Of a stretch of 64,000 nt of DNA, positions 53,191 through 64,000 are shown in pieces. The DNA comes from Maylandia zebra (lineage: Eukaryota; Chordata; Actinopteri; Cichliformes; Cichlidae): the NCBI RefSeq assembly GCF_041146795.1, contig NC_135168.1:11919131-11983130 (forward strand). Reading direction: 5' to 3'. A program made the position numbers and the translations under genes. The notes beneath the pieces are model-generated. The model was not told where the DNA came from, ran no database searches, and worked only from the letters and a program-made list of their open reading frames with translations. Position 1 is the first letter of the stretch. Each line of letters opens with the position of its first letter.

Positions 53191-55965
53191 GGGTTGTTAG
53201 CGTCGTCAGGATGCTGGATGGAAACGCTGTGCCTGATAGGATGATTACAGGCTGGACTTTGTCTTCCTGTTACAGATGGATCCAGGCCCTGGATGACTGC
53301 TGGACACACATGACCCACACTAGGCTGCCTTCATCCATCCTTTCCTCCTTCACTGAGACTCAGAGTCAGCATGTATGTATTTATCAGTGATTTGAATCCT
53401 TTCATTACAGAGTGAAGTTAAAGTAGACGTGTGAACACACTAATAAACACAAAGGGACACAACTACTACTCCATGATGGAAAGCTGAAGTATTACACAGC
53501 TTTATGAACCTCCTGTTATCCTGGTAGACGAGTACAGCAATAAATCTTTTACTTGGACATCTTCTGGCTCCAATAAGCTTTGAAATGTGACCATGAAGTT
53601 AGAGACACACTGACTGAAACCCACAGCTGTGACTGTGGATCACATCCACACACAGTGTAGCTGCTGTCTCTGTGTGAGCCTTTGCACTGCTGCTCGCAGC
53701 ACCATTATATCACTCAGCGCTCGCTGCTGTTATTGAATCCACTTTTTACTGTCCGTGCAATCAAGCTCCTCTGCAGAGCTAGAAAATATCTTCGAACCAG
53801 TTTATGTGTTAGGGGATCCTTTGCAGCTGTGACTGTTGCCTCTGTTTTTGTCCTTTGGTTCCTGGGAGCCTTTTACATTTCCATCAGCAACAAATATCTG
53901 AAAAGGCTTTATTGTAGGAAATACAGGATTAAATAGTTGTTATTATTTATTAGATGTTGTTAAAGATGATCAGATGCTTGTTTAGTTTAATGCTGTGGCT
54001 TCAGTCAGCATCACTGTGCTGTATAGTTTTATTTTTCTGATCCTTCTGTTAAAGTTGCTGAATAAAACCTCACCTCTGCCTCGAGCCTCCTTCTTTAAAG
54101 CAGCAGAGGCTCTTCATTCAGGTATCACAGCTCGAGTTGTTCTGCAGGAGACCCAGAGTACTGTCCTTGGTCCATAATGACATTAACTTTGATTCATGTC
54201 AACATGAAGCCTGAACGTCTGTGATGAACACACTATCAGCATCACTGACATGTTTCATCATTTAAAAACACTTCCTGTCACTGTGGTGGTTACAGTGACA
54301 TCATGCAGTTTGTGCTTTGACCTCCAGAGGGCGACAAATCAGCACAGACAGAGAGCTCCATTCAAACTTTGCTGCCATCAGGAATAATTCTTCAAATATA
54401 ATCATCAGTGTTTGAGCAGTTATGATATCAGGGACAATCTAGACATGTGTGACAATACTGAACATGTCACATGACACACCTCAAACATCATGTGATCCAC
54501 TCTCAGTCTGCACTTTCAGTCATGACTTCATGAATTTATGATCAGTTTACTCCTGAAATATTCAAATGCTGCAGGGTGAAGAACAACAAAGTGCTGACAC
54601 ATGTTTGTGTTTCAAACAGGAAAACCAGCAGAAATAAATCATCTTTGGACAACATGACAGAGATTAGTGAGTTTCCAACTTGCACTTGAATGCAGCACAG
54701 ACAGATTCTGATGTTCGTGGTTGTAAACGTGTCCTCAAACGCCGCTCTGACTCTTTCCTTCCTGCTCAAAGTTCCTCTTTTCTGAACTTGGTGTTTGTGC
54801 CTGACGCTGATCGTCTCCGTGTGGAGCTCCGTGTGAAGGTAACGTTAGCAGTGTGTAATGTTTCCTGGCTAACATCAGCTGTGTGCAGCTCAGTTCCAGC
54901 ACAAATCTGCCGCTCCATAGTTCACGGTAACGGACTCATGAGGTCGACCGTTAAACGCTCTCCCGCCATTTTGTCTGTGTGCGCGGATGTGTACGTTTTT
55001 GTTACCACTGTCATCTCATCAATAGCCTATTTGTAAAAGATCTCTGTTCATAGTTTAGTTGGATTTTAAAACTCTGTAGTTGGACAGTTTTATTTTGGAC
55101 TGATGCTAAAATTCTTGCTGATTGTTTCTGTCGAGGTTTTGTACTTGACATCCCCCATTTTGGATGTGATAAGCTGTAGAGAGTGCGTCCAAAAAGAGAA
55201 ACCAGAAAGAGAACCTGTTTTATTAATAACCTCTTGCAAATAGAAGAATATGAAAAAAACAACAACAAATAGGATAAAACCTTTAAATTACTTGAATTTT
55301 TAAAATCACCATCATCTGTTAACACAAATTTGATCATTTCAAATTTTTGTTTTCATTTTCTCTTCCCAGTTACTTCTTTCTCATTCTCTTCATTCTCCTT
55401 GTCACCTTACGTCTCACTCCTTAACTGAAGTTATAGTTCTAACATAAGAAGTCCCACCAACGTCCTTTATTTAATCTCTGTGTTGTCACAGTTATTATCA
55501 TCAGATCAGACATGAGACCCAGACAACAACATAAGTTTACAAGCTAACATCATGTCAGCTAACATTAGACGATAGCATCATAAACTTTAAATTACTTTGC
55601 CTCTGATCAACAGTTTGATTACATTCTCACATCACAGGTTTATTTGCTAAGTGTGAGTCCGCCCACATTAGATCCACTTTTCAGCAGGTGGAATAATTTG
55701 TAGTATATAGGTAATACATCAACAATGCTGCGGTGGCTAAGTTAGGAATATTTATAATGTCATTTCCAAAACTTGCATATGATCTGCAATTTGTAGCAGA
55801 TCTACTGACTGTCACAGAGCAGCTGGAGCAGTCTCGAATGCAGGTCAGTCCACTGCTGCCCCCTGTGGCCAAGTGCCATAGCTACTGCTGGATGAACTCG
55901 TGACACATCTGCACCTGTTTCTATGAACACATTGAGTCTGAGTGGCTGCACTTACACTGGTGCAT
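53191..55965. other. Unassigned DNA
   Basis: Only short frames are present. One at 53682-53936 encodes a possible membrane segment (FAAVTVASVFVLWFLGAFYI) but has no family match that I recognise. A CpG-bearing patch at 54690-55010 with a donor-like GTAACG at 54840 could be a first exon, without further support. Confidence 0.35.
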
Positions 55966-56640
55966 TCAACATATTGAAAGATGGCAGCAATGTGGATTGT
56001 AAAGACTCAAACCAACCATTGAGCAAAGACAGCAGGATCACTTGTTTCTGTTTGTTATACAGCCAGATTTACTCGTGACACACATGTGCAGCTGCTTTAT
56101 CACCTATTCTGAATTTGTTTCAAGCACAATACATTTGTTACACATGTTGGGATATTGTGTTTGTTTTAAATGTTATATACCTGTGTGGTATGTGACTTGT
56201 GTTGCCATGACGCCAGGTCTCTCTTGGAAATGAGATTTTTAATCTCAATGAGATTTTTTTTTACCTGGATAAATAAAGGACTAATTTGTAACTTTCAGTG
56301 TTTTCCGGTCTTCCAAAAGAAAAAAAAACCTTCAACTACATGACATACAGTTGTGTATTTGTTTTCACCTTATCATACACTTGAAGTTTTACAAATCACC
56401 ACTTCTTTAGTGAATATCATTTCAGTCTCAGACAATCTCGTTTCTCTTACAGAGGTTGAATGCACCTTCTGCGGATGGCGGTACCACACAGTGTGCGTGG
56501 ACTTCCCCTGCACAGAAGGCAACTACAAATGCTGTGAATGCTAAATAAACAGAAACAAATGATCCCTGTTGTCTTTGCTTGATGATTGGTTTGAGTCTTG
56601 ACAATCCACATTGCTGGCGTTGCATCTTTCAATGCCAGCA
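55966..56640. repeat. Inverted repeat of about 95 bp around a PHD-like exon
   Basis: ATTGAAAGATGGCAGCAATG and the roughly 90 bases after it (55970-56060) recur in inverse orientation at about 56544-56640 with a few changes. The loop of about 480 bp holds the exon at 56453-56544. The arms could fold as a long hairpin RNA, or they may be the ends of a small element. Confidence 0.65.
56453..56544 (+). pseudogene. Terminal exon with PHD-like Cys cluster
   Basis: After an acceptor (CTTACAG, ending 56452) the frame encodes VECTFCGWRYHTVCV, then YKCCEC and TAA. The C-x2-C...H-x2-C...C-x2-C spacing is that of the second half of a PHD-type zinc finger. Such C-terminal fingers occur on some fish transposon proteins. 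No upstream exon was recognised, so it is probably an orphan exon. Confidence 0.4.
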
Positions 56641-56887
56641 ATGGCAGGTATCAGTGCTCAAACCTTTTGTGTTTGTTTCCAACAAGTTGCCCACCTCGGG
56701 AAACAAAAATGTGTTCTTTTACTTGTCAGATGAACATATGAGACACTTTGACTCTTCAGTGCAGTGTGGAGCCTAACAAAGATCTGTTTTGTGTCCCAGC
56801 TGATCAGCAGGAGGAGGAGAGTCTGACAGAGCAGCAGAGGAACATTTTCAGCTACTTGGACTCAGCTCAGCCACTACAGAGGAAACA

Positions 56888-59800
56888 ATGAGCTCAACAC
56901 AGAAGGTGACAGACAGAGCAGGACCATATGACCAAAGATATTTATCACCATATACATTTGAACATTTGCCATAACGATGTAGCTGACGATATAATTGACA
57001 CCAGACAAAATACTTTACAGCTGCACAACTTTATTAAAAACCCATCAATGTATTTTCACTGAAACAAGCAGCTGTTGTTTATGTGCATTAAAGTTATATA
57101 AAAATGTAACAGTGCAAATGCAAATTCCTCGCTGACAGTTTAACCAAAAGGCGTTTCCAGTGGAAACTGGCCGACACATCCTGAGCATAACCATGTATAA
57201 TATCCACTAAACTTCAGAAGAGGTTATACAGTCGTGGCCAAAAGGTTTGAGAATTGCATAAATATTGGAACCTGGAGAAGTTGCTGCTTAAGTTTTTATA
57301 ATAGCATTTTGCCTGCACTCCAGAATGTTATGAGGAGTAATCAGATGAACTGCATCGTCCTTCTTTGCCATGAAAACGAACTTAATCCCCAAAACGCCTT
57401 ACCACTGCATAGGGCTGCCACAAACGATTATTTTGATAGTCGACTAGTCACCGATTATTTTTGCGATTAGTCGACTAATCAGATCATCATCCATTGGACG
57501 TAAAACGTACAGCTTATTGCACCAGCAGCATCTGCTCTTATATAACTATCATTAGCTTACAGCTTTAAGTGTTTAAGGTATGTGCTAACTAAAAATAAAG
57601 ACAAGATGGTAGTTTATTAAATTTTAATTAAATGTGCAGATTGTTTTGGTGAAGTTTAATAAACTCAGCCGAATTACTCAGGAACAAATAAAATACTGAA
57701 AAAAGCCAAACAATAACATTTTTAAGTTTATCTAAGTGACTTATATATCATGTTTAACCTGAGTAGGGCGGTGGGTTTGAAAACGATCTGCCGGGAGTCC
57801 GGTGCTCTCATGGCCCCCTGCTAGCTATCGAGCTAGTGGGTAACAGACTTCTCCGAAAACGTCGGAGCGCTTTTGAAAATATGTGATGTCCTGATAAACT
57901 GAGCCGATATTTGAGGTTTACACAGCTACATTCTCGCCTGAAAATATGTTAAACGTTTATTTTGTGACCCAGAAAGAATAATAAGAGTAATATTAAAACT
58001 AACTAGCTGCCGCTATTGTTGGAAACTGCGCTGGGCCGCGCTATGAATTCTGGGACAGAGCTTCTTCTTCTTCGGGGTTTAACGGCAGCTGGCATCCTTG
58101 TACATGCAGTGCTGCCATCTTCTGTTTCAATCCGTTATTACACTCTTAAATCCTGCTACTTATTCCTGCTTTTGGGATCTTACAAAGCTTCAAACGACGC
58201 GTCGACTATTAAATCAGTCGTCGACGATTTTGATAGTCGACGTAATCGTGACTAGTCGACTAATCGTGGCAGCCTTACCACTGCATTTCATTGCTGTCAT
58301 CAAAGGACCTGCTGAGACCATTTCAGTGATCGTCTTCTTAACTCAGGTCAGAATGTTGGCGAGCACGAGGCTGGAGATCATCATGGCTGTATCCCGATTC
58401 AGGTTCTGCAGCTTTAAAGTCCTCAAGGGCCGCAGACTCAAAGACCGCTAAGGCCGAAGTGCGAGGCTCGTAGGTTCGTGAAATGGGACGTCTAACCTCC
58501 GTCGCGCTGCCCAGGTTGCCTAGCAACCATGATACTAACAGTTATTTATATATATATATTTATATTATTTCTGAGAGTGTATCATGTAACACTATAGATC
58601 AACTTAGCTCAGAATATATAAAGCATATAAACAGTTACAGCAATATGATGCAACAAACACAGCAGCTACTGATCCAAAATACTCAAAGCTTCATAGAACT
58701 GAAACCAACATTTATTTTTAGCTCCACCCTGCTGCTGATACATACTTTAGGTTTCTGAACATTAAACTTGTTGCTGCCTTTCATAGTGTGTAACTTGAAG
58801 GCCCTGAGTACTTTCTCCCACACTGAAAACACTGGGATGATCACATTATTTGAACATTACCTAATAAGACTGATTCAGCACAGACAGTTATGTTAAACTT
58901 TCCTAGCAGTCCTTCACAAACAGGGAACAGTCTGTCTATTCTCTCCATCTGTCAGCTGCTGCTGGCTCTTCCTCCTCCTCTTCCTCACACACTGCTGAGT
59001 TTGTCCTGGTGGATCATCAGGGCTGCAAAGCCTCACAGATGATGTGCAGCAGTGGCTCCCTCAGTCTGTCCTCACTCTGGACACTTGCAGTCGTCACACA
59101 TGGAAATCAAATGTGTGATAAGCTGCAGGATTCAAACACAAGTGTAACTTATAAACACATGTTCATACTTTTATTCCACAATCAGAGAGAAAGAAACAGA
59201 GAGAGAGTGCAGGACAGACAGACAGGTGACAGTCTCAGGTGTACACACTGCTACACAACAGCAGCAGAGAAGCAGGATTTAGTGTTTGTGTTATTACGAG
59301 TGTAAACAAGAAGAGTTCCAGATGGTGCAGTGGACACATGTGTGACTGCTGTGATTAAAGCATCTTTCTTTCAGCTTAACGAGTGAACCGTCAGCTCGTT
59401 CAAACACACGTTAAAGTGCGTTTGGCTCGACACCACCGAACAGAGGCAGCAATATAACACAGCTAACATTAACAGTGCAGTGAATCCTGCTTGTGCCGTG
59501 ATGTTCAGGACTGCAAACCGAGCAGCATCACTGACTTTCAGCTTGTTGTGTTTGTGGATATATGACTGACTTTAATTATCCACAAAATCATCACATTCTC
59601 TGTCAGATTAAGGTCGACTATTGAACGGCGTATATTTTAAAGGCTTTAAAACCAAGTTAACGCTGAAAGTACAAACATCACTAATGTCACATAACTCTGC
59701 CGACAAGGCATAGCTATGGCTATGAAATGCTCTTTGTGTATCACTTCTTCATTATGAAAGATGTCATTAATGCACTAGTAATGTCTCATCTGGAGTATTG

Positions 59801-60567
59801 TTCAATCATTTGGTCAGCAGCTAATAAGACAGATCTTAACAGACTTCAGTTAGTCCAGAATAAGGCGTCCAGATTAGTGTGAAGATGTTCATACTATACT
59901 AATATTGATAAAATGCATAATAACCTTTCTTGGCTTCCTGTACAGGCTAAAATATTCTATGGCTTACTTGTAGTTCTAAAGAAAGCAATTCTGTTAAACA
60001 CACCACATTTATTCTGCTCAGCTGCATATCCAGATGAAATACATCATCATATTACACAGTTTTCAACAAGCTGCAATTTAGTAAATGCTCGAGTTAAAAG
60101 TAACGTTTTGTAAAACTGTTACATTTAGAGCAACTTTTAAGTGGAATAAGTTGCCTTAAAAAATTAGAGAATTATTCAAAACTTCAATGAACACTTAAAA
60201 GCCGATTTACAGAGCTTTTAGTTGTTGTAAATATTGTAAGACATGATTTGTTTTTGAAATTTGTGTAATGTGCCTCAATGTTATTGATATTATTATTATT
60301 ATTATTGATTGCTTATATTTGAACAATTGTGAAACCTCACTGTGGATGTAAGAGTGAAATTATGTGGATATCTTGAATCCACTTTATTGTGTAATATTTT
60401 ATGTGAGTATTTGACGGAAGACGAGCAACATCTGTTGTGGAAGCTAACGGGGTTCCTTTAGAATAAACAAACATAGGATTTATTATCACTGAATAATTAT
60501 GTATAAATCTATACAAATTATAGAAATATGTAATAGGAAACAACAAAATAATCTAAATTATAAAATA

Positions 60568-60625
<58 letters not shown>

Positions 60626-62456
60626 ATGATTTTAGTGTTTGAACAGTCATGAATTATCTTTAACAGCAGGTTGGATGTAATGTGTTAGAACTACCAGCAG
60701 GTGGGGATAAGAGACCTTTAAGGTGTTTGGTGCCACGCTCCACCTTCAGGTTTAAAACTAGTGTTAATGGAGTTTGAAGGTTGAGTTTGTTCCACGACTG
60801 CATTTCACTCACTGCCTCTGTTTGTATCTGTGTCACTGCAGGACCAACATGGAGCCAGAAGTCAGCGCTCTCAGGAGGCCGACAAACCTCACAGAAGAAA
60901 GGGAGAGAAAAAACACACCTGTGACGAGTGTGGGAAGGGTTTTACTGTGAGGGCTAAACTAAAACAGCATCAGGTCATCCACACTGGAGAGAGACCGTTC
61001 AGCTGTGACTTGTGTGGAAAGTCTTTTTCCTGGAAGGGTTACCTAAAAACACACCAACTCATCCACAGTGGAGTTAAAGCGTACAGCTGTGATCAGTGTG
61101 GCAGAGCTTTTACTCACAGTAGCAACTTACAGAGGCATCTAGTTACCCACTCTGGAATTAAGGCATACAGCTGTGACATCTGTGGAAAAACTTTCAGCCA
61201 GAGAGGGAACCGAAATACACACCTACGCATTCACACCAGACATGATGTGTACTGCTGTGAACAGTGTGGCAAAGAGTTTATAACTCACACAGACTTACAA
61301 CAACACATGTTTACCCACACTGAGGAGAGACCTTATCAATGTGACCTGTGTGAGAAGACTTTTAAATCTCCACGTCACCTGAGACGACACCAACAGATCC
61401 ACACCAGAAAGAGACTCTACAAGTGCAGCTACTGTGAGGTATGTATTTATATTGTTATCTTGTCATTTTAGCCTGACTGTTTGGAACAACTCTGCTCATT
61501 AAACTGTGTTAGCATGTTAGCAATTCTACTGCATGGAAAAGCAGCTCTGAGTGATTATTCAGATTTTCCTTTCAGTTATGATTTTAGTATTACTGTAGTA
61601 TTATGGTGGTAGTATTGTAGTTATTGCAGCCCAGTAAACTGAGTGTGTTAACTGAAACAGTCAAATGTAGTTGGACGTCTGCAGAGATGCTCTTTATTTC
61701 AGGCGACGTTCAGGATACAAATGTTGAAGGACTGACTTACACTGTCTTTGTGTCTTTGTTTAGAAGCAGAGCGACACAGATGGATCCAGTTCTCAACCCT
61801 GTCATCACTGTGGTGGTGGGAAAGACTTTCATTGTGACCTCTGTGGAAAAACTTTCAGTCAGCAAATTACCCTAAAAGTACATCAACGTAGACACACTGG
61901 AGACAAACTGAAATACTGCAAAGAATGTGGGAGAAGCTTCACCACACCAAGTGAGTTAAAACAACATGAACTGATTCACAGTGGGGTTAAAAAGCACCTC
62001 TGTGATCAGTGTGGGTCATCCTTCACCACTGCAAGGGACCTTAAATTACACAAACGAGTCCACACAGGAGAGAAACCACACAAGTGCAGACACTGTGAGA
62101 GAAGCTTCTCACAGTCAGGTAATCGTAACATTCATGAACGTACACACATGGAAGGAAACTACAGCTGTGACCAGTGTGACAAGAGCTTCAGGAATCTCAG
62201 TTCATACTCTGCACACAAACGATCCCACGTTACTAATAAACTGTTTCACTGTTACCAATGTGCCCAAACATTCACCTCATTGTCTGCTCTGTGCAAACAT
62301 CAGCGCGATCACTCAGGGCTGAAATCACTCCCATCACTGGATCACAGTGAATCTGAAGACACAGAAAGATCCTCTGGTTTCTGTGTCAGACTCAAAAAGC
62401 TTGAGATCAGGCTCCACAGAGTTCAGATAGAATCATTTAAACTTGTGTTGAACTGA
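56888..62456 (+). CDS. C2H2 zinc-finger protein, three coding exons
   Basis: A first exon (56800-56905) carries the start ATG at 56888 and six codons, ending at a donor AAG|GTGACA. Exon 2 (60842-61438) opens after an ACTGCAG acceptor and holds six complete fingers plus the start of another. Exon 3 (61764-62456) holds six more and ends in TGA. All junctions are phase 0, giving about 435 residues. Most fingers keep C-x2-C-x12-H-x3-H, with TGE(R/K)P-like or shortened linkers. The seventh finger is cut off by the exon junction (CSYCE). The gene is of the expanded fish zinc-finger type and is probably a nuclear DNA-binding repressor or regulator. No KRAB-like region is seen. This is the only clearly intact gene in the window that does not look mobile. 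Confidence 0.8.
57229..58345. pseudogene. Tc1-like remnant, split by a hAT element
   Basis: The block opens TACAGTCGTGGCCAAAAGGT, close to a known fish Tc1 terminus. It continues, after the hAT element, with text up to about 58345. No transposase frame remains. It lies in the first coding intron of the zinc-finger gene. Confidence 0.45.
57410..58277. mobile_element. hAT non-autonomous element, 868 bp
   Basis: The ends are TAGGGCTGCCAC and GTGGCAGCCTTA. CCACTGCA flanks it at 57402-57409 and 58278-58285. Long inverted arms rich in AGTCGACTA words follow the ends. No transposase is encoded. Confidence 0.88.
58346..59749. other. Zinc-finger gene intron, nothing identified
   Basis: This is intronic DNA with short repeats only. 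A patch at 58390-58530 resembles the edge of another interspersed repeat, but no end could be fixed. Confidence 0.4.
59750..60235 (+). pseudogene. LINE C-terminal remnant in the zinc-finger gene intron
   Basis: The plus strand reads VINALVMSHLEYCSIIWSAA, then LQLVQNKASRLV followed by a stop, then LSWLPVQAKIFYGL. This is the region after the reverse transcriptase of a non-LTR element. It is 5'-truncated with stops. A (TG)n run lies further on at about 60569-60624. Confidence 0.6.
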
Positions 62457-64000
62457 ACTGGTTGCTGGGCTGAACTTCTACATAATACAGATCTACATGG
62501 GATCTTCTTTTCTGTTGTTTTACTGAGTCAGTTTTGTCCTTTTTTCTCTGTCCTGGTTTTGCTCATCTGTAAATGATTGAAACTCAGTCAAATAGTTCAT
62601 TGTTCTCCAGCAAAACGTTTTGGAAACTCATGTTTAACCTTTAAAACTCTGACATGTTTTAGCACACAAGGCTTCATCGGGGAGTTCACTCATGATTGGA
62701 CCATGAGAACAAAGGTTTTTAGTTCTTTCAAAGAGAGTCTTGGAGATGTTTGATGTTTCTGTTTTTCTGAAACCACCTGAAAGAAAAACTATTTTTCTTG
62801 CTTTATGTAGTGTGGAAGTTTTTAATGTTTCTTCATCTGTTATGTTCTTGAATGTGTTCACATGAAGATGGTACAAATAAACTGTCCTTTCAGCTTTAGC
62901 TCCTAATTTATTCATTATTTATGGATGTAGCACAGCAGCCGTCTCTTGATTAACACATGGAGGGCTCGGGATCTGATGGTGTCGTCTCCCTAATTTGCCC
63001 ACTCAGTAAATCTCACTCATGGCCAAGAAATTGAAATAAACCTTGTTTCCCTGCTGGATAGTGATCCACTGTAACTCTGCTCCTCCTTCCTGTTTAGGAT
63101 TTCTGTGGCTGAAGTAAAATTCCCTCCATCCATCACTTATCCCAGCTAACCCAAAGTGAAATAAAGTTTTGCTGGTCTTAAAAAAGCATTACAATAATGG
63201 GCATTACCAATGCAAACTGAATGATACAGAAGATGAAAGAAGAGACTTTGATCAGTTAATAAAGCTCATGATCTGGATTCATTGTGGCTGCTACACAGAT
63301 ACTTCTGGGTCACTTCTCTCAGTTAGGAACCTTCCTCACCAAACTGACTGTTGGACCACACCCCTGGTTTCATGAGAAATTGTTTCAGCCATGATTTCTC
63401 TTCCTGTATTTCAGAGTAAAGACTGAAGTGACAAATGGAAGCATGTTTAAAAACACAATGTGAGAGAGACGTTGAAGTCCTTAGAAGTTACCCTGGGTTT
63501 TTCTGTCACCCTGCTAGATGTTACACACCTTGTTATTGTACTGATTTCTACTGCTGGACTACTCCTGCGGAGAGTAACAATACTCTTACTAATTAGCTCC
63601 CTTTCACAGCTTTGGGGATATTTATTTTTGTGTTTGCAGCGCTGTGAGCCAGAACAGCGAGAGAAAAATCTGCAACAGCGACGAGCCGAATGCTTACGTG
63701 AATCGCAGCAGCTGCACATGTGCTACGCTGAATTAGAGGATATCTTTGCTCTGGATTTCTATTTCTACTCTTTCATTTCTATATGATTCTTCTTGCATCT
63801 AAACAAAGATGATTCAATTTGCTAAATGTTGATGGCTCTTCGTGCTCAGGTGTAAATGAGACGTAATATTTGCTCTTGGTTTGGTTCTCCTGTACAGAAC
63901 CTTGCAGTACAACAGAAACCTAAAAACATTATTTGTAGTTGTTATTCTTAGTTGTTCTGCTGCCTAAATACCACAGGGTCTGATTATGAAGTTATTGAGC
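62457..64000. other. 3' untranslated region and downstream DNA
   Basis: AATAAA at 62876-62881 is the likely poly(A) signal of the zinc-finger gene, 420 bases after its stop. Beyond it no convincing gene was found. A frame at 63460-63786 with a hydrophobic start and a Glu/Gln/Arg-rich end is not recognised and may be chance. Confidence 0.4.

Noticed and set aside
53682..53936. 84-codon frame with one membrane segment
   Set aside because: No start context, homologue or neighbouring exon supports it; kept only as a note on the unassigned stretch.
1..64000. CRISPR arrays, bacterial operons, rRNA or tRNA genes
   Set aside because: None seen. Direct repeats here lack regular spacers, and the only tRNA-like match is the 19-base primer site of ERV-B.

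Overview
The window looks like teleost fish DNA, probably a percomorph. The reasons are the mix of interspersed repeats (Tc1, hAT miniature elements, L2/RTE-type LINEs, Penelope-like pieces, retroviral elements), spliced genes with GT-AG introns, and a C2H2 zinc-finger gene of the type fish carry in many copies. No typical single-copy host gene is seen except the zinc-finger gene at the right end. Most of the window is a nest of mobile elements. All assignments were made by reading motifs and repeats by eye; no database search was run.

Left and centre (1-37517) form a three-level nest. The outer level is a plus-strand endogenous retrovirus, called ERV-A here. Its leader fills 1-2069 and resumes at 28894, followed by gag, pol, env and a short 3' LTR ending at 37517. 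Its pol frame is open. Gag has one stop and two frame changes, and env has one stop and no transmembrane part. A second, minus-strand LTR element, ERV-B, spans 2070-28893 and is flanked by the 5-bp duplication TAGAC (2065-2069 and 28894-28898). Its LTRs are nearly identical, so it is young, and its interior shows no gene. Its 5' LTR is in turn split inside a (GT)n tract by an 18.9-kb segment (about 9610-28498). That segment carries a nine-exon gene encoding a KMT5A-type SET domain, two zinc fingers and an apparently complete tyrosine recombinase. This is the best candidate for an undescribed system: a large recombinase-bearing element that carries a histone-methyltransferase-like domain and lands in microsatellite DNA. 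A second candidate is an extra domain in ERV-A pol with the two H-x-T-L motifs of 2H phosphoesterases.

The 37518-50824 part is unassigned flanking DNA that holds a 5'-truncated LINE copy with a 3' transduction (39856-41306) and a 9.3-kb DNA transposon (41507-50820). The transposon has clear inverted termini, a THAP-type gene, a SWIM zinc-finger gene, a micro-exon gene and an NRF-1 palindrome that could drive two of them. An intact-looking Tc1 element and two hAT miniature elements lie inside it.

The right end (50825-64000) holds LINE remnants, a PHD-like terminal exon inside an inverted repeat, and a three-exon C2H2 zinc-finger gene (56888-62456). Its long first coding intron has collected a Tc1 remnant, a hAT element and a LINE piece.
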